Source: Pseudomonas sp. H1h (GTDB lineage Bacteria; Pseudomonadota; Gammaproteobacteria; Pseudomonadales; Pseudomonadaceae). From it: DNA of 64,000 nucleotides. Positions 1 through 7,970 of this stretch are shown here, piece after piece; position 1 is the stretch's first letter; each line of letters opens with the position of its first letter. Both the position numbers and the translations under genes were made by a program. The stretch covers positions 62,001 through 126,000 of the forward strand of contig NZ_AYMJ01000026.1 of assembly GCF_000633255.1 (NCBI RefSeq). Reading direction: 5' to 3'. Below the pieces are notes generated by a model, which was given only the letters and a program-made list of their open reading frames with translations, made no database searches and was not told the DNA's origin.

Positions 1-1
1 C

Positions 2-814
2 AAGCGGGAAATTCCGCAGCCGCTGCTGCGCTACGCGACGCAGATGATCCACCAGGAAAGCCTGTTTTTCGTTCTGCCGTTCTTCTTCATCACCACCACC
101 TGGAACAGCGGGCAACTGATCTTCACCGGCCTGCTGTGCATCGCCGCGCTGATCTCGATTGTCGACCCGCTCTACTACAAATGGCTGGCGCCACGGCGCT
201 GGGCGTTTCTCGCACTGCACACCCTGACCCTGTTCGCCGCCCTGCTCACCGCGTTGCCGGTGATCATGCACCTGACCACCGCGCAGAGTTTCAAATGGGC
301 GCTGGGCACGGCGGTGGTGTTGTCGTTCCCGAGCCTGGCGTCGATCTTCCCGATCCGCACTGTGCGCAACGCGCTGGCGATCCTGTGCATCACCGTCGGT
401 ATCGGCGCGGTCGGCTGGACCCTGCGCTCGTGGGTGCCGCCGGCCACGCTATGGATGACCGACGTGGCGATCAGTACCCAGTTGCAGGACCGCACCCCCG
501 GCGCCAGTCTCGACGAGGTCAGCGCCGAGCAGATCCGCAACGGCGGGCTGTACGCTTACACCGCAATCAACGCGCCGCGCGGGCTGGATGAGCGCATTTA
601 TCACGTGTGGCAGTTCAACGGTCAGGAAGTCGACCGCATCGCCCTCGATATCCATGGCGGGCGCAAGGAAGGCTACCGGGCCTGGACGCACAAGCAGAAC
701 TTCCCCGCCAATCCGGTGGGCAAGTGGCAGGTGCGAGTCCTGACCGAGGACGGCCAGGTGATTGGCGTGCTGCGATTCGAAGTGACGGACAGCACAGCGA
801 TCAAAGAAAAGTAA
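2..814 (+). CDS. DUF5924-like membrane protein with C-terminal DUF2914 domain (5' truncated)
   Basis: The reading frame is open from base 2, so the gene begins outside the window; the first in-window ATG is at 44. The visible N-terminal half is very hydrophobic, with about four membrane segments (for example around LFFVLPFFFITTTW and LLTALPVIMHL). After roughly residue 145 the protein becomes soluble and carries VWQFNGQEVDRIALDI and KWQVRVLTEDGQVIGVLRF, a beta-rich stretch typical of DUF2914. The family has no assigned reaction. I infer an inner-membrane protein with a periplasmic beta domain. It lies 55 bases upstream of the Mla-like operon on the same strand and may be co-transcribed with it. 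Confidence 0.6.
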   Translation, partial: KREIPQPLLRYATQMIHQESLFFVLPFFFITTTWNSGQLIFTGLLCIAALISIVDPLYYKWLAPRRWAFLALHTLTLFAALLTALPVIMHLTTAQSFKWALGTAVVLSFPSLASIFPIRTVRNALAILCITVGIGAVGWTLRSWVPPATLWMTDVAISTQLQDRTPGASLDEVSAEQIRNGGLYAYTAINAPRGLDERIYHVWQFNGQEVDRIALDIHGGRKEGYRAWTHKQNFPANPVGKWQVRVLTEDGQVIGVLRFEVTDSTAIKEK

Positions 815-869
815 TCCGGTTCGTGCTATTACGTATGCCTGCGTATTTAGCCGAACAAGCACGGAGCTT

Positions 870-2018
870 ATGACCAGCAGCTCGATGACCGGTAATGCCC
901 GACTGGACACGTCGCTCAGCCCTGCCCGCCTGCGGGTGTCCGGGGACTGGACGCTTGCCCATTACGCCGAACTCAAGCACCTGACCGAACAACTCCACGG
1001 CCAGTACGACGCCAATACCGTCGTTGACCTCAATAGCCTTGGTGCCCTCGACACCGCGGGCGCTTCCCTGCTGGTGGAGCTGCTGGGTGCCGAGCGTCTG
1101 GGCAAATCCGCCGAACATCCCGACTGCTCGATCTCCCAGGCTGACCGCGCGTTGCTGCAAACCGTGTATCGCTCGCTGACTGACTTCTGCGTGCCGATCA
1201 AGGAGCCGGAAGTCAGCGTCAGTGTGCAACTGCTGACCCGCATCGGACGCGCGGTGGAAACGGTCTGGCAGGACACTCTGCAGGTGTTGGGTTTCATCGG
1301 CCTGATCCTCGAAACCATCGCCCGCAACCTGTTCCGGCCCAAGCGCTGGCGGGTCACGCCAGTCGTTGCGCACATCGAACAGACCGGCCTCGACGCTGCG
1401 CCGATCGTGGCGCTGCTGACCTTTCTGGTCGGCGCGGTGGTGGCGTTTCTCGGTGCGACGGTGCTGGCCAGCTTCGGCGCGACGATCTTTACCGTGGACC
1501 TGGTGGGCTTCTCGTTTCTGCGCGAGTTTGGCGTGTTGCTCACGGCGATCCTGATGGCTGGCCGCACTGCCAGCGCATTCACTGCGCAGATCGGCTCGAT
1601 GAAGGCCAACGAGGAGATCGACGCGATCCGCACCCTGGGCCTCGACCCGATGGAGCTGCTGGTGGTGCCGCGCGTGCTGGCGATGCTGGTGGCGCTGCCG
1701 ATGCTGACGTTTCTGGCGATGCTCTGCGGGATCATCGGCGGTGGCGTGGTGTGTGCGGTGTCGTTGGGGATTTCGCCGGCGATGTTCCTCTCGCTGCTGC
1801 AAAGCGACATCGGTATCCAGCACTTTCTGGTCGGCCTGGTGAAGGCGCCGATCTTTGCTTTCCTGATCGCGACGATTGGTTGCCTGGAGGGCTTCAAGGT
1901 CAGTGGCAGCGCCGAGTCGGTCGGCGCGCACACCACGTCCGCCGTGGTGCAGTCGATTTTCGTGGTGATCGTGCTCGATGCGGTGGCTGCGCTGTTCTTC
2001 ATGGAGATGGGCTGGTGA
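870..2018 (+). CDS. MlaE-type ABC transporter permease with N-terminal STAS domain
   Basis: The 382-residue protein has two parts. Residues about 15-100 look like a STAS domain (LRVSGDWTLAHYAEL, DLNSLGALDTAGASLL). Residues about 140-380 are an MlaE/YrbE permease with several membrane helices and the family stretches GREFGVLLTAILMAGR-like and ALGLDPMELLVVPRVLA-like. MlaE permeases work with an MlaF ATPase and an MlaD MCE ring to move lipids between the inner and outer membranes. In the canonical E. coli system STAS is a separate protein (MlaB); here it is fused to the permease. The stop codon overlaps the GTG start of the ATPase gene, so translation is probably coupled. Confidence 0.88.
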   Translation: MTSSSMTGNARLDTSLSPARLRVSGDWTLAHYAELKHLTEQLHGQYDANTVVDLNSLGALDTAGASLLVELLGAERLGKSAEHPDCSISQADRALLQTVYRSLTDFCVPIKEPEVSVSVQLLTRIGRAVETVWQDTLQVLGFIGLILETIARNLFRPKRWRVTPVVAHIEQTGLDAAPIVALLTFLVGAVVAFLGATVLASFGATIFTVDLVGFSFLREFGVLLTAILMAGRTASAFTAQIGSMKANEEIDAIRTLGLDPMELLVVPRVLAMLVALPMLTFLAMLCGIIGGGVVCAVSLGISPAMFLSLLQSDIGIQHFLVGLVKAPIFAFLIATIGCLEGFKVSGSAESVGAHTTSAVVQSIFVVIVLDAVAALFFMEMGW

Positions 2019-2818
2019 GTCGTCTACCCCGCGCGCCCTCGGAGGCGGTGATCGAAGTCCGTGGCCTGTGCAATCGCTTTGGCAGCCAGAGCGTGCACGA
2101 GAACCTCGATCTGGACTTGTACAAAGGCGAAATCCTCGCCGTGGTCGGCGGCTCCGGCAGCGGCAAATCGGTGCTGCTGCGCAGCATTGTCGGTTTGCGT
2201 CGGCCCAGCGAAGGTAATGTGAAGGTGTTCGGCCAGAATCTGCCGAGCCTGTCCGAACACGAGCGCTCGCTGGTCGAGCGACGCTTCGGCGTGCTGTTCC
2301 AGAAAGGCGCGCTGTTCTCCTCGCTGACGGTGACCGAGAACGTCGCCCTGCCGCTGATCGAACACGCCGGCCTGAGCCGCAACGACGCCGAGCATCTGGC
2401 GGCGGTGAAACTGGCGCTGGCCGGGCTGCCGCTGTCGGCGGCCGACAAATACCCGGCCTCGCTGTCCGGCGGGATGATCAAGCGCGCTGCACTGGCCCGG
2501 GCGCTGGCGCTGGATCCGGACATCCTGTTTCTCGACGAACCCACCGCCGGCCTCGATCCGATTGGCGCGGCGGCGTTCGATCAACTGATCCTGACCCTGC
2601 GCGACGCGCTGGGCCTGAGCGTGTTTCTGGTGACCCACGACCTCGATACGCTCTACACCATCACCGACCGTGTGGCGGTGCTGGCGCAGAAGAAGGTGCT
2701 GGTCGCCGGTCCGATCGACGTGGTCTCGGAAACCGATGACGCGTGGATTCACGAATACTTCCACGGCCCGCGCGGCCGCTCGGCGCTGGACGCCGCCAAA
2801 TTGCTTAACGAGGTCTGA
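2015..2818 (+). CDS. MlaF-type ABC transporter ATP-binding protein
   Basis: The protein is 267 residues and starts at GTG 2015, giving an overlap (GTGA) with the permease stop. A longer upstream frame exists but only shadows the permease gene. Walker A is GGSGSGKS at about residues 45-52. The signature is LSGGMIKRAALARAL, where the LSGGM form is typical of Mla/Ttg2A ATPases, and Walker B is ILFLDEPTAGLD followed by a switch histidine in LVTHDLD. It should hydrolyse ATP on the cytoplasmic side to drive lipid movement through the MlaE-type permease. Confidence 0.92.
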   Translation: MSRLPRAPSEAVIEVRGLCNRFGSQSVHENLDLDLYKGEILAVVGGSGSGKSVLLRSIVGLRRPSEGNVKVFGQNLPSLSEHERSLVERRFGVLFQKGALFSSLTVTENVALPLIEHAGLSRNDAEHLAAVKLALAGLPLSAADKYPASLSGGMIKRAALARALALDPDILFLDEPTAGLDPIGAAAFDQLILTLRDALGLSVFLVTHDLDTLYTITDRVAVLAQKKVLVAGPIDVVSETDDAWIHEYFHGPRGRSALDAAKLLNEV

Positions 2819-2819
2819 C

Positions 2820-3758
2820 ATGGAAACCCGAGCCCATCATGTGTTGATCGGCCTGTTCTCAGTGATTGTCGTGGCGGGCGCCCTGCTCTTCGGCCTGTGG
2901 CTGGCCAAGTCCAGCGTCGACACCGAGTTCAAGGATTACGAAATCGTCTTCAACGAGGCGGTCAGCGGCCTGTCCAAGGGCAGCCCGGTGCAGTACAGCG
3001 GGATCAAGGTCGGCGACGTGGTCAGCCTGCGCCTCGATCCGAAAGACCCTCGGCGGGTATTGGCGCGGATTCGCCTGGGCGGCGACACCCCGGTCAAGGA
3101 AGATACCCAGGCCAAGCTGGCCTTGGCCGGGATCACCGGGACCTCGATCATCCAGCTCAGCGGCGGCACCCCGCAGAGTCCGAAATTGCGCGGGCATGAC
3201 GGCGAACTGCCGACCATCGTCGCGGCGCCCTCGCCTATCTCGCGCCTGCTCAACGACAGCAACGACTTGATGAGCGGCATCACCGCGCTGCTGAGCAATG
3301 CCAACCAGATGTTCTCCCCGGAGAACGTCGAACGCGTCAGCAACACCCTGGCGCATCTTGAGCAGACCACCGGCTCGATCAACGATCAGCGCGGCGACCT
3401 GCGCCAGGCCATGCAGCAACTGGCGAGCGTCGGCAAACAGGCCGGCAGCATGCTCGAACAGACATCGCTGCTGATGCGCAACGCCAACGGCCTGCTCAAC
3501 GATCAAGGCAAACAGGCGCTGGGCAGTGCCGAGCAGGCGATGAAGTCGCTGGAGCAGAGCAGCGCCACCATCAACGGCCTGCTGAGCAAGAACCAGAACT
3601 CCCTCGACAACGGCATGCAGGGCCTCAACGGCCTGGCCCCGGCCATCCGCGAACTGCGCGAAACCCTGACCTCGCTGCGCGCCATTTCTCAACGCCTGGA
3701 GGCCAACCCCAGCGGTTACCTGCTGGGCAGTGACAAGAACAAGGAGTTCACGCCATGA
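2820..3758 (+). CDS. MlaD-type MCE domain protein
   Basis: The start is ATG 2820, one base after the ATPase stop; the protein is 312 residues. It has one N-terminal membrane anchor (VLIGLFSVIVVAGALLFGLWL) and an MCE domain at about residues 35-115, with VFNEAVSGLSKGSPVQYSGIKVGDV and LALAGITGTSIIQL. A long helical region rich in Gln, Asn and Leu follows (about residues 150-290). In family members MCE domains form hexameric rings in the periplasm that bind lipids. The C-terminal helices are longer than in E. coli MlaD, closer to Mce/PqiB-type architecture with a possible central tube. Confidence 0.88.
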   Translation: METRAHHVLIGLFSVIVVAGALLFGLWLAKSSVDTEFKDYEIVFNEAVSGLSKGSPVQYSGIKVGDVVSLRLDPKDPRRVLARIRLGGDTPVKEDTQAKLALAGITGTSIIQLSGGTPQSPKLRGHDGELPTIVAAPSPISRLLNDSNDLMSGITALLSNANQMFSPENVERVSNTLAHLEQTTGSINDQRGDLRQAMQQLASVGKQAGSMLEQTSLLMRNANGLLNDQGKQALGSAEQAMKSLEQSSATINGLLSKNQNSLDNGMQGLNGLAPAIRELRETLTSLRAISQRLEANPSGYLLGSDKNKEFTP

Positions 3759-4384
3759 AGCTGACTCGCCTCGCCCTCTTCGCCGCCAGCCTGACGCTGC
3801 TCTGCTCGTGCTCGATTCTGCCCAAGGCCGAGCCGTCGGATGTGTACCGCCTGCCATCGACTCAGGCGCCCGCCTCGGCCGGTTCGGCCGCGATTCAGCA
3901 CTGGTCGCTGCGGTTGAACAAATTGCAGGCCAGCGAAGCGCTGAACCGGCCGAACATCGCGGTGATTGCACAGGGTGACGTGATCAGCAGCTACAAGGCG
4001 TCGCGCTGGAGCGATCCGGCGCCGGTGCTGGTACGCAATCGGCTGCTCGATGGCTTTGCGCGTGATGGCCGGGTGACGTTGCTCAGTACCGATGACAGCA
4101 ATTTTGCGGCGGATCTGGAGCTGGGCGGCAGCTTGCAGGCGTTTCAGACCGAGTACCAGGGCAATCAGGCCAGCGTCGTGGTGCGGGTCGATGCGTTGTT
4201 GGTGCGCGGCTATGACCAGAAGATTCTCGCCAGCCAGCGCTTCGAAGAGCGCCAGCCACTGAGCGATGTGCAGGTGCCGGCGGTGGTTGCGGGGTTTGGA
4301 CAGGCCAGTGATCGCCTTACTGCGAAAGTCGTGGCGTGGGCCGTTCAGCAAGGCCAGAAACTCGCCCCACAACCCAGACCTTAA
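3755..4384 (+). CDS. PqiC-type ABC transport auxiliary lipoprotein
   Basis: The protein is 209 residues and its ATG overlaps the MCE gene stop (ATGA). The signal peptide ends in a lipobox-like LTLLCSCS, so it is probably an outer-membrane lipoprotein. The remainder (IQHWSLRLNKLQASEALNRPNI, WSDPAPVLVRNRLLDGF, FQTEYQGNQASVVVRVDALLV) matches the ABC-type transport auxiliary lipoprotein (PqiC/DUF330) family. PqiC partners with the MCE protein PqiB. Its place as fourth gene of this operon suggests it docks the MCE tunnel to the outer membrane, making the operon a hybrid of Mla- and Pqi-like parts. Confidence 0.85.
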   Translation: MKLTRLALFAASLTLLCSCSILPKAEPSDVYRLPSTQAPASAGSAAIQHWSLRLNKLQASEALNRPNIAVIAQGDVISSYKASRWSDPAPVLVRNRLLDGFARDGRVTLLSTDDSNFAADLELGGSLQAFQTEYQGNQASVVVRVDALLVRGYDQKILASQRFEERQPLSDVQVPAVVAGFGQASDRLTAKVVAWAVQQGQKLAPQPRP

Positions 4385-4401
4385 ACCTTATGCATAACCC
4401 C

Positions 4402-4491
4402 TGTGGGAGCGGGCTTGCTCGCGAAGGCGGTGTGTCAGTCAATGTATTGATCGACTGACACGCCCTCTTCGCGAGCAAGCCCGCTCCCACA
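4402..4491. repeat. REPIN (REP doublet), GGGAGCGGGCTTGCTCGCG family
   Basis: Two inverted REP arms begin TGTGGGAGCGGGCTTGCTCG and end CGAGCAAGCCCGCTCCCACA. The inner spacer is itself palindromic (GTGTCAGTC ... GACTGACAC), so the whole unit can fold into one long hairpin. It lies between two convergent genes and may also act as a transcription stop. Confidence 0.9.
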
Positions 4492-4504
4492 TTTTGATTT
4501 GTGG

Positions 4505-5734
4505 TTAACCGAAGAACCAGTAGCAGACGCCAATCGCGCCGAGCACGCCGGCCAGCTCCGCCAGCAACGCACACCCCACCGCATGCCGCGCCCGCTGAAT
4601 CCCCACTGCGCCGAAATACACCGCCAGCACATAGAACGTGGTCTCGGTACTGCCCTGAATCGTCGCCGCCACCAGCGACGGGAAACTGTCGACGCCCGAG
4701 GTCTTCATGGTCTCGATCAGCATTGCCCGCGCGGCGCTGCCGGAAAACGGTTTGACCATCGCCGTTGGCAACGCATCGACGAAGCGTGTGTCCCACCCGG
4801 CCCATTGCACCAGATGGCGGATACCATCCAGACCAAAGTCCAGCGCCCCGGAGGCGCGCAGCACGCCGATGGCGCAGAGCATCGCCACCAGATACGGCAG
4901 CAGGTTTTTGGCGACGTCGAAGCCCTCTTTGGCGCCCTCGACAAAGGCCTCGTAGACCTTGACCTTGCGTAACGCGCCAATCACCAGGAACAGCATGATC
5001 AGGCCGAACAGCGTGAGGTTACCGAGGATCGACGACAGCCCGGCCAGCGCCGTGGCCGACATCGTCGCCAGCAGCGCCATGAAGCCGCCAAGGATCAGCG
5101 CCCCCGGGATCAGGTAGGCCAGCACCACTGGGTCCCAGATGCGCAGGCGCTGCATGAACGCCACCGAGAGGAAGCCGACGATGGTCGAGCAACTGGTCGC
5201 CAGCAGAATCGGCAGGAACACCAGGGTCGGGTCCGGCGCACCTTGCTGGGCGCGGTACATGAAGATCGTCACCGGCAGCAGGGTCAGCGACGAGGCGTTG
5301 AGCACCAGGAACAGGATCTGCGCGTTGCTGGCGATGGTCGCGCTGGGGTTGAGTTCCTGCAGCGCCTTCATCGCCTTGAGGCCGATCGGTGTGGCGGCGT
5401 TGTCCAGCCCGAGGCCATTGGCGGCGAAGTTGAGGGTGATCAGGCCCAGCGCCGGGTGCCCGGCCGGGACTTCCGGCATCAGCCGCAGGAACAGCGGCCC
5501 GAGGACCTTGGCCAGCCACTCGACGATCCCGGCTTTCTCGGCAATGCGCAGAAAGCCCAGCCACAGGGTCAGGGTGCCGAACAGCAGTACCATCACCTCG
5601 ACCGACAGCTTGGCCATGGCAAAAATGCTTTCCACCATCGCCGCGAAAATCCCGGCGTTGCCGCCGACCAGCCACTGCACCAGCGCAGATATTGCTGCCA
5701 CGACAAAGAAGCCAAGCCACAGGCCATTAAGCAT
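4505..5734 (-). CDS. SpmA-SpmB fusion, nucleoside-recognition (Gate) domain membrane protein
   Basis: This 409-residue polytopic membrane protein holds two tandem nucleoside-recognition domains. The SpmA-like half is about residues 1-200 (ITLNFAANGLGLDNAATPIGLKAM) and the SpmB-like half about 225-409 (VKPFSGSAARAMLIETM, TIQGSTETTFYVLAVYFGAVG). In Bacillus, SpmA and SpmB are separate proteins needed for spore-core dehydration. Pseudomonads do not sporulate, so the fused protein is likely a transporter of unknown substrate. It is flanked on both sides by REPINs and has no obvious operon partner. Confidence 0.85.
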   Translation of the reverse strand: MLNGLWLGFFVVAAISALVQWLVGGNAGIFAAMVESIFAMAKLSVEVMVLLFGTLTLWLGFLRIAEKAGIVEWLAKVLGPLFLRLMPEVPAGHPALGLITLNFAANGLGLDNAATPIGLKAMKALQELNPSATIASNAQILFLVLNASSLTLLPVTIFMYRAQQGAPDPTLVFLPILLATSCSTIVGFLSVAFMQRLRIWDPVVLAYLIPGALILGGFMALLATMSATALAGLSSILGNLTLFGLIMLFLVIGALRKVKVYEAFVEGAKEGFDVAKNLLPYLVAMLCAIGVLRASGALDFGLDGIRHLVQWAGWDTRFVDALPTAMVKPFSGSAARAMLIETMKTSGVDSFPSLVAATIQGSTETTFYVLAVYFGAVGIQRARHAVGCALLAELAGVLGAIGVCYWFFG

Positions 5735-5786
5735 CAGTCAAATCCCCCGGAAGATGCGGCGAATGATAGCGGTGTCGCCAGAAACG

Positions 5787-5814
5787 ACAAACCCCGGATT
5801 TCTCCGGGGTTTGT
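5787..5814 (-). terminator. Terminator-like hairpin downstream of gltP
   Basis: An 11-bp perfect stem, ACAAACCCCGG / CCGGGGTTTGT with a 6-base loop, lies downstream of gltP on the minus strand and upstream of the spmAB-like gene. The T-tract after the stem is weak. Confidence 0.6.
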
Positions 5815-5838
5815 CTATTCGGCATGCGCCGATCCAAA

Positions 5839-5926
5839 GTGGCAGCGGGCTTGCTCGCGAAAGCGGTGGGTCAATCAACAGGAATGTTGAATGTGCCGAC
5901 CTCTTCGCGAGCAAGCCCGCTCCCAC
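5839..5926. repeat. REPIN, GGGAGCGGGCTTGCTCGCG family, one arm degraded
   Basis: The left arm reads GTGGCAGCGGGCTTGCTCGC (C in place of G in GTGGGAG) and the right arm GCGAGCAAGCCCGCTCCCAC. It is the same class and orientation as the element at 4402-4491, immediately downstream of gltP. Confidence 0.85.
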
Positions 5927-5938
5927 AAGGGGGTTGCA

Positions 5939-7270
5939 TTACTGCTTCGAGATTTCGCCAGCCGGCAGTTTTTCCTTGCTGCGCCAGTGCGGCAGGGAGT
6001 TCCAGTAGCGCTGGCCCTTGGCGTCGTCGTACATGCCTTCCCAACGCGCGATAACCAGTACTGCCAGAGCGTTGCCGATCACGTTCAGTGCGGTACGCGC
6101 CATGTCCATGATGCGGTCGACACCGGCGATGAACGCCAGACCTTCCAGTGGGATACCGACGCTGCCCAGCGTCGCCAGCAGCACCACGAAGGACACGCCC
6201 GGTACGCCGGCGATGCCTTTGGAGGTGACCATCAGGGTCAGCACCAGCAGCAGTTGCTGGCTGATCGACAGATCGATGCCGTACAACTGGGCAATGAAGA
6301 TCGCTGCGATGGACTGGTACAGGGTCGAACCGTCGAGGTTGAACGAGTAACCGGTCGGTACCACGAAGCTGCAGATGGCTTTCGGTGCGCCGTAGGCTTC
6401 CATCTTCTCGATCACGCGTGGCAGCACGGTTTCCGAGGAGGCGGTGGAGTAGGCCAGGACCAGCTCATCCTTGAAGATGCGCATCAGCTTGATCACCGAG
6501 AAGCCGAACAGCCTGGCGATCAGGCCCAGCACCACGAAGGCGAAGAAGGCGATGGCGACGTAAACCAGGATCACCAGCTTGGCCAGCGGCAGCAGCGAGG
6601 CGAAGCCGAAGTTGGCGACGGTCACCGCGATCAGTGCGAACACGCCGATCGGGGCGTAGTTCATGATCATGTGGGTGACCTTGAACATGCTTTCCGAAAC
6701 GCCCTGGAACATCTTCACCAGCGGCTCGCGCAGGTCCGACTGCAGGCTCGACAGGCCGAGACCGAACAGCACGGAGAAGAAGATGATCGGCAGCATTTCG
6801 CCGCGGGCCATGGCCGCGAAGATGTTCGACGGGATCAGGTTGAGGATGGTCTCGATGAACGCGTGTTCATGCTGTACTTCGGCAGCGGTCGCCTGGTACT
6901 TGGAGATATCCACCGTGCCCAGGGTGCTCATGTCGATGCCGGCGCCCGGGTGGAACACGTTCGCCAACACCAGACCGACGAGGATAGCGATGGTGGTGAC
7001 GACTTCGAAGTAGATAATCGTCTTCAGGCCGATACGCCCGAGTTTCTTGGCGTCGCCCACGCCGGCAATGCCGACGATCAAGGAGGAGATGACGATCGGG
7101 ATCACGATCATCTTGATCAGACGGATAAAGATATCGCCTGCCGGTTGCAGGACGTTACTGATCCACCAGGCTTTCTCGGCACTGAAATGGTTGAGCAACG
7201 CACCAATTGCAATCCCTAAAACCAGACCGATGAGGATCTGCCAGGCGAGGCTGAGTTTTGCCTTCTTCAT
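5939..7270 (-). CDS. gltP: Glutamate/aspartate:proton symporter (DAACS family)
   Basis: The start ATG at 7270 (MKKAKLSLAWQIL) has an AAGGGT ribosome site a few bases upstream; a longer frame to 7426 lacks support. The protein is 443 residues, normal for GltP/DctA. It has about eight membrane helices and the two re-entrant-loop signatures of the dicarboxylate/amino acid:cation symporters: serine-rich AYSTASSETVLP and FNLDGSTLY (the NMDGT position). It imports glutamate and aspartate with protons. The position matches gltP (PA5479) in P. aeruginosa. A complex array of hairpins lies 100-215 bases upstream of the start. Confidence 0.93.
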   Translation of the reverse strand: MKKAKLSLAWQILIGLVLGIAIGALLNHFSAEKAWWISNVLQPAGDIFIRLIKMIVIPIVISSLIVGIAGVGDAKKLGRIGLKTIIYFEVVTTIAILVGLVLANVFHPGAGIDMSTLGTVDISKYQATAAEVQHEHAFIETILNLIPSNIFAAMARGEMLPIIFFSVLFGLGLSSLQSDLREPLVKMFQGVSESMFKVTHMIMNYAPIGVFALIAVTVANFGFASLLPLAKLVILVYVAIAFFAFVVLGLIARLFGFSVIKLMRIFKDELVLAYSTASSETVLPRVIEKMEAYGAPKAICSFVVPTGYSFNLDGSTLYQSIAAIFIAQLYGIDLSISQQLLLVLTLMVTSKGIAGVPGVSFVVLLATLGSVGIPLEGLAFIAGVDRIMDMARTALNVIGNALAVLVIARWEGMYDDAKGQRYWNSLPHWRSKEKLPAGEISKQ

Positions 7271-7377
7271 TATCTTTACCCTTACTTGCGTTTGACTCAG
7301 GCACATGCAGGAACTGGAACGCTCTTTAGCGGAAAAGTCTGTGCATCTGCCTCCGTATAAGGTGCCCCGAAGCGCGT

Positions 7378-7451
7378 GTTTACGGCTCTTCGGCAGGCGA
7401 AAAAAGGCGCAACTATTCCGATGCAAGGTTGCGCCGTCTAATGCCGTAAAC
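7378..7451 (-). promoter_or_regulatory. Nested hairpin with intrinsic-terminator form in the gltP upstream region
   Basis: An outer inverted repeat, GTTTACGGC (7378-7386) with GCCGTAAAC (7443-7451), encloses an inner 8-bp stem, GGCGCAAC/GTTGCGCC (7406-7435). On the minus strand the inner stem is followed directly by six T, the form of an intrinsic terminator at 7400-7435. It points toward gltP and lies about 130 bases before its start. It could be an attenuator or the 3' end of an upstream small RNA; the outer stem could compete with or stabilise the terminator. Confidence 0.6.
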
Positions 7452-7460
7452 GCCTACCCT

Positions 7461-7485
7461 ATGCCGAATCGGCATGAGCTTTTTT
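7461..7485 (+). terminator. Short palindromic terminator candidate, plus strand
   Basis: ATGCCGA-A-TCGGCAT is followed on the plus strand by GAGC and six T. The stem is 7 bp at most with a very tight loop, so strength is uncertain. No plus-strand gene ends here; it may instead be a protein-binding palindrome. Confidence 0.35.
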
Positions 7486-7607
7486 AAATGAAACTGGCGT
7501 CCCAACCGGTTCGATTACGACATTTCAGCCGGCATAAGTGCCGTGAACCGGCCATTACAGCTTAGGTTGGTTATTTTTTGAACGAGTGAATTCGGCAAAA
7601 AATTCAA

Positions 7608-7630
7608 GAAAAAGCCTGCATTTGCAGACT
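7608..7630 (-). terminator. Intrinsic terminator candidate with no upstream gene
   Basis: On the minus strand AGTCTGC-AAAT-GCAGGCT (7 bp with one GT pair) is followed by TTTTTC. It would end a minus-strand transcript starting somewhere in 7640-7940, where I see no protein gene. Confidence 0.5.
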
Positions 7631-7940
7631 AGAAGTCCCACTGTTTGAAAGGACTCTTTCTCGATATACGGTCGCCAGGAAACACGGCGAAATGTTTTCG
7701 CGCGCAGTCTGAACCATAAAAAGGCGAGCAGGACGCTCTGGATCAATGTTTTGTATCGCGAAAAGCTCAGCGCAAGTCCGTCGAGCCACTGGGGGCCGGC
7801 GAACCTGCGTCGCAGCTTTTACCCTGACCCGGCCCTTGCGCAGGCACTCCCTGTACCCGTAGGTCACTCCGACCCTGTAACAGTCAGAACGTCCCGGCCC
7901 CCTGGTCATGCGCCGACCTTCCTCGGGCGGGCGCAATAAA
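7631..7940 (-). other. Structured non-coding stretch, possible small RNA
   Basis: No credible coding frame is present: the open frames lack ribosome sites and family-like sequence. GGGGGCCGG near 7790 and CCGGCCCCC near 7898 can pair and enclose about 100 bases containing smaller hairpins such as GGTC-ACTCC-GACC. Together with the terminator candidate at 7608-7630 this is compatible with a minus-strand small RNA of roughly 150-320 bases. I cannot match it to a known family. Confidence 0.3.
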
Positions 7941-7961
7941 GGGCAGCGGGGCGCTGCCCTC
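7941..7961 (-). terminator. Terminator of the ivy-like gene
   Basis: On the minus strand AGGGCAGC and GCTGCCCT form a stem followed by TTTATT, about ten bases after the ivy stop codon. Confidence 0.75.
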
Positions 7962-7970
7962 ATGTTCGAA

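Noticed and set aside
44..814. ATG 44 as the true start of the first gene
   Set aside because: The frame is open to the window edge and the protein would start within a membrane region, so truncation is more likely.
4402..4491. Palindromic repeats as CRISPR units
   Set aside because: They are single, scattered doublets with inverted arms, no direct-repeat array and no cas genes.
7271..7426. N-terminal extension of gltP
   Set aside because: The extension is not hydrophobic or family-like, and the ATG at 7270 has a good ribosome site.
7604..7963. Possible 119-codon gene between ivy and gltP
   Set aside because: Arg-rich, no ribosome site, no recognisable domain, and it runs through a terminator hairpin; better explained as non-coding structure.
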